From positions 1 to 28,197 of the forward strand of contig JAWWCA010000014.1 of assembly GCA_033720695.1 (NCBI GenBank): DNA of 28,197 nt, written 5' to 3'. Positions 1 through 8,570 of the stretch are shown here, one piece after another. Both the position numbers and the translations under genes were made by a program. A model generated the notes under the pieces. That model searched no databases. It saw only the letters and a program-made list of their open reading frames with translations, and was not told where the DNA came from. The stretch is from DATGQT01 sp033720695. GTDB lineage: Bacteria; Bacteroidota; Rhodothermia; Rhodothermales; Rubricoccaceae. The first letter of the stretch is position 1, and each line of letters opens with the position of its first letter.

Positions 1-738
1 GGCGAGGAGCACCGGGTAGTGCATCAGCTCGCTCGGCGACGGCAGCCCCGGCATGGCCTGCCGCACGAGCCAGAACAGCGGGGTGTCGCCGAAGAGGAGC
101 ACCATCCCCCCCTCGATGGGCGCGAGCGGCGGGAATTCCCCGTAGGCGGCGACGTAGGCCGCGGTGGCCTCGTGGCCCGGCACGTCAAGGAGGTAGTCCG
201 GCGGCGGGAGCGTGGCGAGGGCGTAGGCGAGGAGCCCGAACGCGACGACGACGCCGGCCAGCGGCCCCGCCGCGCCGATGTCGAAGAGCTGCCGCGTGCG
301 CCGGATCGGCTCGCGGATGCGGATGACGGCGCCGAGCGTCCCGAAGCCGAGGGGCCCGATCGGGATGTAGTACGGGAGCGAGACGTCCACGCCGTGCCGC
401 CGCGCCGCGAAGAAGTGCCCGAACTCGTGCGCCGTCAGGAAGAGGAGGAACGGGACGGCGTAGCGGAGCCCGTCGAGGGCGTAGGCCGTCCAGCCCGCTT
501 CCAGGTAGAGCGTCCCCCGCCCCACGAGCACGCCGCCGACGTAGACGGTCGAGGCCAGCGTGAGGAGGAAGAGGAGGAGGTGGAGCCCCCACCGCTGCCG
601 GCCCCGCGGCGCCTCGTACTCGGTGAGGATGCTCGCCTCCGCGCGGTCGTCGAGGACGGGGGCGGACGGCGGGCGGAGCGGGTACGGGTCCAAGGATTCG
701 GGGGTCGGGGACGGAGCGACGGGCGCCCCTGTACGCAC
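1..738 (-). CDS. Site-2 protease family (M50) membrane metalloprotease, partial
   Basis: A membrane-embedded zinc metalloprotease of the site-2 protease class, which cuts membrane-spanning substrates. The minus-strand frame is open from about 738 to the left edge, so the C-terminus is missing. Counted from a GTG at 738, residues 52-61 begin the first hydrophobic segment. The zinc-binding HEFGH motif (HExxH) lies at residues 104-108 in a second one. It is followed by a GPLGFGTLGAVIRIREP segment and a GAAGPLAGVVVAFGLLAYAL helix, both typical of the EGY/S2P-like branch. The third metal ligand (NPDG-type motif) would lie beyond the window. No in-frame ATG exists near the N-terminus. GTG at 738 is chosen because an AGAGG stretch lies about 18 bases upstream; TTG at 693 is the alternative. 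It starts 69 bases after the aminotransferase stop and may be co-transcribed. The family call is firm; the start is not. Confidence 0.85.
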   Translation of the reverse strand, partial: MRTGAPVAPSPTPESLDPYPLRPPSAPVLDDRAEASILTEYEAPRGRQRWGLHLLLFLLTLASTVYVGGVLVGRGTLYLEAGWTAYALDGLRYAVPFLLFLTAHEFGHFFAARRHGVDVSLPYYIPIGPLGFGTLGAVIRIREPIRRTRQLFDIGAAGPLAGVVVAFGLLAYALATLPPPDYLLDVPGHEATAAYVAAYGEFPPLAPIEGGMVLLFGDTPLFWLVRQAMPGLPSPSELMHYPVLLA

Positions 739-807
739 GGCCCCGGAGCAGGTTTTCCTCTGTCGCCGACCCCTCGTGACCGACGCCGGTCGGGGCGGGC
801 GGCCGGC

Positions 808-2025
808 TCAGCGCAGCGACGCCAGCCCGGCCTCGATGCGGTCGGCGGCCTTCGTGAGGTCGTCCATAGAGGCGGCGTAGGAGATGCGCACGCCCGCGTC
901 GGCCCCGAAGGCGGCGCCAGGGACGAGGGCCACGTCGTGCGCCTCTAGGAGGTAGCTGCACAGCGCCTCGCTCCCGGGGATGGCCGTGCCGTCGGGCGCC
1001 GTCGAGCCGTAGGCGGCCGAGACGTCGGGGAAGAGGTAGAAGGCGCCCTCGGGTTGGGGGCAGACCACGCCGGGCCACGACCGCACCCGCGCCAGCATCC
1101 GGTCGCGGCGCTCCCGGAAGGCCGCCACCATCGCCTCGATGGGCGCGTGGCTCATGGCGAGCGCCGCCACGCCCGCCTTCTGCGAGATCGACGAGGGCGC
1201 GCTCGTGAGCTGGCTCTGCACCCGCGAGGCCGCGTCCACGATCCAGCGCGGGCCGGCGCAGTAGCCCAGCCGCCACCCCGTCATCGCGTACGCCTTCGAG
1301 AAGCCGTTGACCGTGACCGTCCGCTCGCCCATCCCGTCGAGCGCCCCGATCGTGGTGTGGCGGGCGTCGAAGAGGACGTGCTCGTAGATCTCGTCGGAGA
1401 CGACGTAGACGTGGGGGTGGCGGCGGAGCACCTCGGCGAGGGCCTCGACCTCCTCGGGCGTGTAGACGGCCCCGGTCGGGTTGCTGGGCGAGTTGAGGAT
1501 CAGCAGCCGCGTCCGCTCGCCGATGGCGGCGTCGAGGTCCTCGGGCGTCATCTTGTAGTCCGAGGCCGGGTGCGTCTCCAGGGCCACGGGCGTGGCCCCG
1601 GCGAGGCGGGCCATCTCGGGGTAGCTCACCCAGTAGGGGGCCGGGATCAGCACCTCGTCGCCGGGCCGGCACAGGACGAGGACGGCCTGGGCCACCGACT
1701 GCTTGGCGCCGTTGGAGAGGAGGACGTCGGCCGCCTCGACGTCGAGGCCGTTCTCGCGTCGGAGCTTCTCGGCGACGGCCTCGCGCAACTCCGGGATGCC
1801 CGCGTTCGGGGTGTAGTGCGTGAACCCGTCGCGGAGGGCCTGGTGCGCCGCCTCCACGATGGGCGCGGGCGTGTCGAAGTCGGGCTCGCCCGCCGAGAGG
1901 GCGACGACGTCGCGGCCCTGGCGGCGGAGCGCCTTGGCCCGCGCCGTGATGGCGAGGGTCTCGGAGGGCCGGACGGCGGCGACGTTGGGGTTGAGGTCGG
2001 CGGCGGGCGGCGCGTCGGTGGGCAT
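808..2025 (-). CDS. aspC: Pyridoxal-phosphate-dependent aminotransferase, class I (aspartate type)
   Basis: A 405-residue cytoplasmic fold-type I aminotransferase, probably transferring amino groups between aspartate (possibly also aromatic amino acids or prephenate) and 2-oxoglutarate. Visible family signatures are GEPDFDTP near residue 46, HYTPNAG near 70, the SNPTG motif at 181-185, SDEIYE near 210, and the PLP-binding lysine K244 in NGFSKAYAMTGWRLGY. The C-terminal VRISYA carries the substrate-carboxylate arginine. Length is normal for the subgroup I-gamma aspartate aminotransferases of bacteria. The ATG at 2025 is preceded, 25 bases upstream, by a TATCTTCG box that resembles the Bacteroidota -7 element. 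The gene therefore may have its own promoter, although it follows lepB by only 85 bases. The exact substrate cannot be read from sequence, so the symbol is provisional. Confidence 0.93.
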   Translation of the reverse strand: MPTDAPPAADLNPNVAAVRPSETLAITARAKALRRQGRDVVALSAGEPDFDTPAPIVEAAHQALRDGFTHYTPNAGIPELREAVAEKLRRENGLDVEAADVLLSNGAKQSVAQAVLVLCRPGDEVLIPAPYWVSYPEMARLAGATPVALETHPASDYKMTPEDLDAAIGERTRLLILNSPSNPTGAVYTPEEVEALAEVLRRHPHVYVVSDEIYEHVLFDARHTTIGALDGMGERTVTVNGFSKAYAMTGWRLGYCAGPRWIVDAASRVQSQLTSAPSSISQKAGVAALAMSHAPIEAMVAAFRERRDRMLARVRSWPGVVCPQPEGAFYLFPDVSAAYGSTAPDGTAIPGSEALCSYLLEAHDVALVPGAAFGADAGVRISYAASMDDLTKAADRIEAGLASLR

Positions 2026-2050
2026 GACGGACGGGGGACGGCGGTTCGGC

Positions 2051-2058
2051 CGAAGATA
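2051..2058 (-). promoter_or_regulatory. Candidate -7 element of the aminotransferase gene
   Basis: On the minus strand this reads TATCTTCG, one base from the Bacteroidota TAnnTTTG consensus, 25 bases before the ATG. The surrounding GGTATCTT is identical to the boxes before lepA and ileS. No clear -33 TTTG was found at the right distance. Confidence 0.4.
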
Positions 2059-2110
2059 CCGAGGCAGCCCTCCATGGGGCCCTGCCCAGATGCAACCCGC
2101 CGCAGGCCCC

Positions 2111-3217
2111 CTACTCCACCCCTCGCAGCATCCGCTCCCAGCGCGGCCGGCCCTCCTCGGCGTCCCACGAGAAGTACACCAGTACGGCCTTCCCCACGAG
2201 GTGGCTCTCGGGCACGAACCCCCACGTCCGGCTGTCGGCCGAGTCGTCGCGGTTGTCGCCGATCACGAAGAGGTAGTCCTGGCGGAAGGTGTACCGGTCG
2301 GTGAGGGCGCCGTCGACCTCGAAGCCGCCGGCCACGCGACGCGCGGTGACTCCTTCGAATCGGTCGAGGACGTCGCGGTAGAGCGGCCACGTGCGGTCGT
2401 CGAGGCGGATGGTGAGGCCCCGGGCCGGGACGACGGCGGGGCCGAAGTGGTCGAGGCGGACACCGCCGAAGGCGCCGTCGCCGTCGCCGGCCGGGGGACG
2501 GACGTAGGGGGTCACCTCGGCCACGCCGGGGCGGAACGCGAGGCCCTCGGCCTCCGCGGCCGACGCCTCGAACAGCCACACGGGCTCGTCGCGCGAGGGC
2601 CGGCCACGGAGGTCGGCCTCGGGCAGCACGGCCCGTGGGCTGAGGGTGTCGGAGAGGAGGCGCACGCGCCAGAGCTGCCGCGCCTCGGGCGGGACGGCGA
2701 GGGGCGCGCCGTTGACGAGCACCCGCTTCGCCGCGACCTCGACGGTGTCGCCCGGCAGGCCGGCGAGCCGCTTGACGTAGTGCTCCTTCCGGTCGACCGG
2801 CCCCCGCTGCGGTGGGAAGTTGAACACGACGACGTCGCCGCGGGCGGGGGCGGCCACGCCTGGGAGCCGCAGCGACGGGAGCCGGAGGCCGCCGAGGTAG
2901 CGGTCCGTGAACGGGAGCCCGACGGTCACGGGCGTGCGCGGCCCGTAGTGGAGCTTCGAAACAAACAGGAAGTCGCCGACGCGGAGGGTCCCCTCCATCG
3001 AGGACGACGGAATGCGGTAGGCCTCGAAGGCCAGGGCCCGGAGCAGGAGCGCGACGAGGAGGGCAATGCCGAGCACGCGGAGCCATGACCGCGCCTTCTG
3101 TCCCCGGCTCGGCCCCTCCGGTGGCGCCGCGGGCTCCCCAGTCCGCGCCTCATCGGCCGTGGCGTCCGGGGACGCGACGGGGTCGCTGGCGAGGGGGGGC
3201 TGGATCGGCTCGGGCAC
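2111..3217 (-). CDS. lepB: Signal peptidase I (first of two adjacent copies)
   Basis: A 368-residue inner-membrane serine/lysine protease that removes signal peptides from exported preproteins. A proline-rich, acidic cytoplasmic N-terminus (1-42) precedes a single membrane segment (about 46-64). The catalytic serine is S73 in IPSSSMEGTL and the general-base lysine is K149 in YVKRLAGLPGD. The conserved GDNRDDSADSR box lies at about 320-330. Between the lysine box and GDNRD there is an insertion of roughly 150 residues, which makes it longer than E. coli LepB and is typical of Bacteroidota enzymes. It lies 105 bases after the stop of a second lepB with the same architecture. The two share long stretches (VGDFL.VSKLHYGPRTP) but differ in their N-termini and in the insertion, so they are diverged paralogues. 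Both catalytic residues are present, so both should be active. Confidence 0.95.
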   Translation of the reverse strand: MPEPIQPPLASDPVASPDATADEARTGEPAAPPEGPSRGQKARSWLRVLGIALLVALLLRALAFEAYRIPSSSMEGTLRVGDFLFVSKLHYGPRTPVTVGLPFTDRYLGGLRLPSLRLPGVAAPARGDVVVFNFPPQRGPVDRKEHYVKRLAGLPGDTVEVAAKRVLVNGAPLAVPPEARQLWRVRLLSDTLSPRAVLPEADLRGRPSRDEPVWLFEASAAEAEGLAFRPGVAEVTPYVRPPAGDGDGAFGGVRLDHFGPAVVPARGLTIRLDDRTWPLYRDVLDRFEGVTARRVAGGFEVDGALTDRYTFRQDYLFVIGDNRDDSADSRTWGFVPESHLVGKAVLVYFSWDAEEGRPRWERMLRGVE

Positions 3218-3289
3218 GGGGAGCAGGGGGCGCGTCCGATACGAACGGCGCGCGAGGGGCGGCTCGTGCCGCCTCGCTCACGCTTCACG

Positions 3290-3309
3290 GCCGGCGGGGG
3301 TGAGCCGGC
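3290..3309 (-). terminator. Possible hairpin between the two lepB genes
   Basis: GCCGGC at 3290-3295 and 3304-3309 can form a 6-bp stem with an 8-base loop, 13 bases after the stop of the upstream lepB. A second small stem, GGCGGC-TCGT-GCCGCC, lies at 3258-3273. Neither has a U-tract, so a terminator role is only a guess in DNA this GC-rich. Confidence 0.22.
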
Positions 3310-3322
3310 GGCCCCGGCGGCG

Positions 3323-4468
3323 CTAGGGGATCGGGCGGAAGAACCGGGTGATGCGGGGGATGGGCGGCAGCCAGCGCTTCATCGAGATGAACGTGAACAG
3401 CGCCTTGCCCACGAGGTGGTCCTCGGGCACGAACCCCCAGTAGCGGCTGTCGACCGAGTTGTCACGGTTGTCGCCCATGACGAAGTAGTAGTCCTGCGCA
3501 AAGGTGTACGTCGTGGCTGGCTGCCCATCGATGACGAACACGCTGTCGCCGAGGGCCTGGGCGCGGTGGCCCTCGTAGCGCGTGATGAGCTCCTGGAGCA
3601 CCGGCCACGTCTCGCGGTTGAGGGGGACCGTCACGCCCTCACGGGGCACGACGACGGGGCCGAACTGGTCGGGGTTGTTCGTGCTGCCCGGCGGGAAGCG
3701 GGGGTCGATGACGACGCCCTCGGGCATGAACGAGGGCTGCACGGCCGCCACCTCGGGGAGCGCGTCGAGGGCCTCGACCTCGGGCGGCGTCGCGAGCACG
3801 TCGAAGCGGAGGGCGGCCGAGTCGCCGGGCGCCTGCGGCACGACGCGGGCCGCCTCGATGCCGATGGCCTCGAGGGTCGTCTGGCTCACCGAGCGGCCCT
3901 GCGCAGCCGTCACGCGCCAGAGCTGCTTCTGCGTCGGCAGCAGCGGGAACGGCCGGCCGTTGAGGTAGACGAGCTTGTCGAGGACGGCGAGGGTGTCGCC
4001 GGGGAGCCCCACGACCCGCTTGATGTAGGGGTCGCGCCGCTGGATGGGCACGGTCGAGGGGATCCGCCCGCGCTCGACGTCAACGGAGGCCGGGTAGTTG
4101 AACACGACGACGTCGCCGCGCTCGACCTCCGAGAAGCCCGGGAGCCGCACCGTGGGGAACTCGACGCCCCGGAGGTAGATCGGCGTCAGCGGGATGCCGA
4201 GGGTGTTGGGCGTGCGGGGGCCGTAGTGGAGCTTCGAGACGATGAGGAAGTCTCCCACGAGGAGGGTGTCCTCCATCGACTCGGACGGGATGCGGTACGG
4301 CTCGAAGAGGAACGCCCGGACGAGCACGATCACGAAGATCGCGATCGCCCAGAAGCGGAGGGTCTCCTTCCAGCCGCCCTTCGCCTCGCGGCTCTGGGCC
4401 GCGGCGGCGCGCCCGCGCTTCTTGCGGCGCTTCTCGCGCTCTTTCTGTCGAGTCTCGGTCGTGGGCAC
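3323..4468 (-). CDS. lepB: Signal peptidase I (second adjacent copy)
   Basis: A 381-residue signal peptidase I paralogue. The N-terminus is strongly basic (KEREKRRKKRGR near residues 9-20), followed by one transmembrane helix at about 38-55. Catalytic serine S64 sits in IPSESMEDTL and catalytic lysine K150 in YIKRVVGLPGD; the GDNRDNSVDSR box is near the C-terminus. The long insertion between lysine and GDNRD contains a GPVVVPREG strand also seen, as GPAVVPARG, in the neighbouring copy, so the insertion predates the duplication. It begins 87 bases after the unknown exported protein that overlaps lepA. A lepA-lepB neighbourhood is also known from E. coli. Which copy handles which substrates, for example sorting-domain proteins or outer-membrane proteins, cannot be told from sequence. 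Confidence 0.95.
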   Translation of the reverse strand: MPTTETRQKEREKRRKKRGRAAAAQSREAKGGWKETLRFWAIAIFVIVLVRAFLFEPYRIPSESMEDTLLVGDFLIVSKLHYGPRTPNTLGIPLTPIYLRGVEFPTVRLPGFSEVERGDVVVFNYPASVDVERGRIPSTVPIQRRDPYIKRVVGLPGDTLAVLDKLVYLNGRPFPLLPTQKQLWRVTAAQGRSVSQTTLEAIGIEAARVVPQAPGDSAALRFDVLATPPEVEALDALPEVAAVQPSFMPEGVVIDPRFPPGSTNNPDQFGPVVVPREGVTVPLNRETWPVLQELITRYEGHRAQALGDSVFVIDGQPATTYTFAQDYYFVMGDNRDNSVDSRYWGFVPEDHLVGKALFTFISMKRWLPPIPRITRFFRPIP

Positions 4469-4555
4469 GGGTCGGGGAGGTGGGGGTTCGGGATGGCGCC
4501 GGCTACGCGTCGGGACGGCCGAGCCCGGACCGCCGCCCCCCTGACACGAGGGCCG

Positions 4556-5448
4556 TCACCTGAAGATGCGCCATCGCTCGTTGCGGGCGCGGCGGCTCGC
4601 CCATCGGGGCGCGCGGGTCTCTTCGGTGAAGTAGGTCTCGCCGTCGAAGCCGGTGCGGAACCACTGCCGCTGCTCGAAGGCGTGGTAGTAGTCGGCGTAG
4701 GGGGTGGGGCGGGCGCCGTCGAGGCGGCGGGCGAGGTCGGCGGTGAGGAGGGGGAGGACCTCGCGGTACGCCTCGTCCCCGGCGAGGATGAGGCCGCGGC
4801 CGAAGGGGCCGTCCCGGTCGAGGACGAGGAGGGGGATCGTGTCGTTGACGACGAGCCAGTACTCGAACTGCACGAACTCGCTGCCGGCGTAGCCCTCCTG
4901 CTCGGCGGCGGCGGCGTTGCGGGTGGGGGCGCCGAAGAGGCCGTTGAGCCGGGCGCGGAGCTGCGAGGTCCCGACGGTGTCGAGGGCGGCCAGCCGGGGC
5001 GCCGCCACCCAGTACGCCTCGCCGTACTCGCCGAGGAACGGCCCCTGCGCGTCGGGCTCCACCTTCGTCCACGTCTCGATCTCGAGCGTGGGCGGGAGCG
5101 CGGCGAGGCTGTCGGCGCGGGCCTGCGCGGCGACGGCGGCGAGGCTGTCGGCCACGCGGCGGCGGCGGTCCGCGATCCGGTCGTGCCAGAGGAGGTAGAT
5201 CGAGGCCGGCGAGAGGTCGGCGAGGGGGCGGGCCTCGATCCGGCCGCCCATCTCGCGGAGCAGCTCGCCCGAGCGCGTCACGCTCCGCTCGTACCGGAGC
5301 AGGTCCACCACGTCCTGGGCGCCCGCTTCGCTCGCGAAGGGCCCCGCGAGGAGGGAGAGGTGGACGAGGAGGAGGCAGGGAGCGAGCCCTCCGCGCCGCA
5401 CCGTCCCCCAGCGCCGTTCACGGTTCCCGTGTCCCGGTTCCCCTCGCA

Positions 5449-5449
<1 letters not shown>
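4556..5449 (-). CDS. Exported protein of unknown function coupled to lepA
   Basis: I do not recognise this family. The frame encodes 297 residues from an ATG at 5449 whose A is the last base of the lepA TGA stop, which suggests translational coupling. A hydrophobic signal-peptide core (LAPCLLLVHLSLLAGPF) is followed by a probable cleavage after EAGA. The mature part is mostly alpha-helical and charged up to about residue 115. After that comes a mixed domain with an EFVQFEYWLVVNDTIPLLVLDRDGP-like core (split here only by description), then a basic C-terminus. The first 16 residues are an odd, basic, glycine-rich stretch lying in DNA that resembles intergenic words elsewhere in the window. A GTG at 5401 would give a more ordinary leader starting RRGGLAPCLL and may be the true start. 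It is probably periplasmic and lies between lepA and two signal peptidases; no function is proposed. Confidence 0.75.
5419..5431. repeat. Small perfect hairpin at the lepA 3' junction
   Basis: CACGG-TTC-CCGTG is a 5-bp perfect stem just past the lepA stop. It lies within a word (5417-5435) that matches 16 of 19 bases at 26667-26685, where the word again lies just past a minus-strand stop (panB). A direct repeat CGGTTCCC occurs at 5421-5428 and 5435-5442. Confidence 0.4.
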
Positions 5450-7251
<1,802 letters not shown>

Positions 7252-7301
7252 GGCAGGCCGAGGCGGTTGGGGGACGGCGGCACAGAACGCCGACCGGGCG
7301 C

Positions 7302-7309
7302 GAAAGATA
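7302..7309 (-). promoter_or_regulatory. Candidate -7 element of lepA
   Basis: On the minus strand this reads TATCTTTC, preceded by GG, seven of eight positions compatible with TAnnTTTG. It lies in the 128-base gap between lspA and lepA, 50 bases before the GTG. A TTTTTC stretch occurs upstream, but the spacer is too long for a consensus -33. Confidence 0.4.
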
Positions 7310-7379
7310 CCGAGCCCCCTGCGCCGTTTCGCTGAAAAACGGGTGCGTCCCGCCGCGCCGGAGGCCCGGAGCCCGCCCG

Positions 7380-8039
7380 CTACCGGCGCTCGGGGGGCGC
7401 CTCCTCGCCCCGCACGGGGGCCTCCGCGCCGTCGGGCCTCGGCGCGCCGTCCACGGCGGGGGCGGGCACGGCAGGACCGGGGGCGGCCCCCTCCATGGCG
7501 CGGTGGAACCGCCGCTGGAAGATGATGATGGCCGCCACACCCCCGATGATGGCGAGGTCGGCGATGTTGCCGATGGGGAACACGGCGAAGTAGCGTCCCC
7601 CCAGGAAGGGGACCGCCTCGGGCACGAACCCCCGCCAGAGGTCGATGTGGATGAAGTCGACGACGCAGCCGTAGAAGAGGCGGCTGCCCTCGCCCGGGTA
7701 GCACTCGCCCCAGATGGCGCCGTAGAACACGCGGTCGATGATGTTGCCCAGCGCGCCCCCCAGGATGAGCGCGAGCGAGAGCCGGTAGCCCGCCGGCCCG
7801 CGCCGCACGTGCCAGAGGTAGAGCGCGATGAGCGCCGTCGCCACGATCGAGAACAGCGTGAGGAAGAGCTTCGAGCCCAGGCTCAGCCCGAACGCCATTC
7901 CCGGGTTCTCCGTGAACGTGACCCGGAAGAGGTCGCCGACGACGGGGATCGAGGTCTGCGGCGCCATCGACACCTTCACCCACACCTTCGTGAGCTGGTC
8001 GACGACGACGATGAGCAGGGTCACCCAGAGGACGCGCAT
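7380..8039 (-). CDS. lspA: Lipoprotein signal peptidase II
   Basis: A 219-residue inner-membrane aspartyl protease that cleaves the signal peptide of diacylglyceryl-modified prolipoproteins. Four hydrophobic segments are visible (about 2-16, 55-77, 86-101, 158-174). The conserved motifs VDQLTK, NPGMAFGL and GGALGNIIDRV are present, as are the catalytic aspartates D128 in VVDFIHI and D161 in GNIADLAI. About 25 extra residues between GNIIDR and VVDF, and more before the last motif, match the longer Bacteroidota form. The C-terminal 45 residues are a Pro/Ala/Glu-rich tail of no known role. ATG at 8039 was chosen because it places MRVLWVTLLIVVVDQLTK at the N-terminus as in the family. Its likely clients in this window are the three lipobox-like proteins at 17783, 20258 and 21184. 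Confidence 0.96.
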   Translation of the reverse strand: MRVLWVTLLIVVVDQLTKVWVKVSMAPQTSIPVVGDLFRVTFTENPGMAFGLSLGSKLFLTLFSIVATALIALYLWHVRRGPAGYRLSLALILGGALGNIIDRVFYGAIWGECYPGEGSRLFYGCVVDFIHIDLWRGFVPEAVPFLGGRYFAVFPIGNIADLAIIGGVAAIIIFQRRFHRAMEGAAPGPAVPAPAVDGAPRPDGAEAPVRGEEAPPERR

Positions 8040-8054
8040 AGTGCCGGGACGCGG

Positions 8055-8110
8055 GGCGCGGGACACGTGACGGGCTGGAGCCGCTCGGGCGCCCTCCCGT
8101 GTCACGCGCC
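8055..8110 (-). terminator. Long hairpin between the TraR/DksA gene and lspA
   Basis: An inverted repeat lies 10 bases past the upstream stop. GGCGCG and GACACG at 8055-8067 pair with CGTGTC and CGCGCC at 8098-8110, with one mismatch and a long loop, then two further pairs beyond a bulge. There is no U-tract, so it could be an attenuator, a Rho-type end, an RNA-processing site or a dispersed repeat. It contains CGGGACACGTG, which recurs upstream of tpiA. Confidence 0.35.
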
Positions 8111-8120
8111 ACAGGCCACG

Positions 8121-8528
8121 TTACCGCCCTTTCTGCTGCTGCTTCTTCGCCTCGATCGAGATCTCGGTGTGGGGCACGGCCATCAGCCGCTCCTTCGCGA
8201 TCGGCTTCCCCGTCACGCGGCAGATCCCGTACGTCTTGTTGTCGATCCGCTCGAACGCCCGTTCGAGGTAGCCGACGTACTTCTGCTGCCGCGCGATCAT
8301 GAGGTAGAGCTTCTCCAGCTCCGAGGCGTCGGTGCCGGCGTCGGCCATGTGGAACGAGTAGGCCGAGTCGCTCTCGTGCTCGCGCTGGTCCTCGAGCTGG
8401 CCGCGCATCTCCTCGATCTCCTCGACGGCGGCGGCGTGCTTCTCTTCGAGCAGCTTCCGGAAGACCTCGAGTTCCTCGTCCGTGAACGGTGTTCGGCGCT
8501 CGGCGGGGACTTCTTTGGTGTCAGCCAT
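8121..8528 (-). CDS. TraR/DksA-family protein with degenerate zinc finger
   Basis: A 135-residue cytoplasmic protein of the DksA/TraR family, whose members bind the RNA polymerase secondary channel and modulate initiation. Residues 16-90 form the helical, coiled-coil-like hairpin with acidic stretches (DEELEVFRKLLEEKH, DAGTDASELEKLY). The zinc-finger region reads YGICRVTGKPIAKERL...PHTEISIEAK and keeps only one of the four cysteines of the C4 finger. Zinc binding is therefore unlikely. To my knowledge the same Cys-poor form is common in Bacteroidota, so this is probably lineage-typical rather than decay. It lies 42 bases after ileS and 81 before lspA, the place occupied by ylyA in Bacillus. 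ATG at 8528 fits the family start. Confidence 0.9.
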   Translation of the reverse strand: MADTKEVPAERRTPFTDEELEVFRKLLEEKHAAAVEEIEEMRGQLEDQREHESDSAYSFHMADAGTDASELEKLYLMIARQQKYVGYLERAFERIDNKTYGICRVTGKPIAKERLMAVPHTEISIEAKKQQQKGR

Positions 8529-8570
8529 GGGATCTCAGGATAATGGGGGGACAGGAGGGCGCGACCAGGC

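Noticed and set aside
185..2095. A 636-codon open frame on the minus strand
   Set aside because: It is very Arg/Pro/Gly-rich and overlaps the aminotransferase and M50 genes, which have clear motifs in another frame. It is a composition shadow.
8535..8542. TATCCTGA on the minus strand as promoter of the TraR/DksA gene
   Set aside because: Only six bases separate it from the ATG, which would require a leaderless transcript. The gene is more simply read through from ileS.
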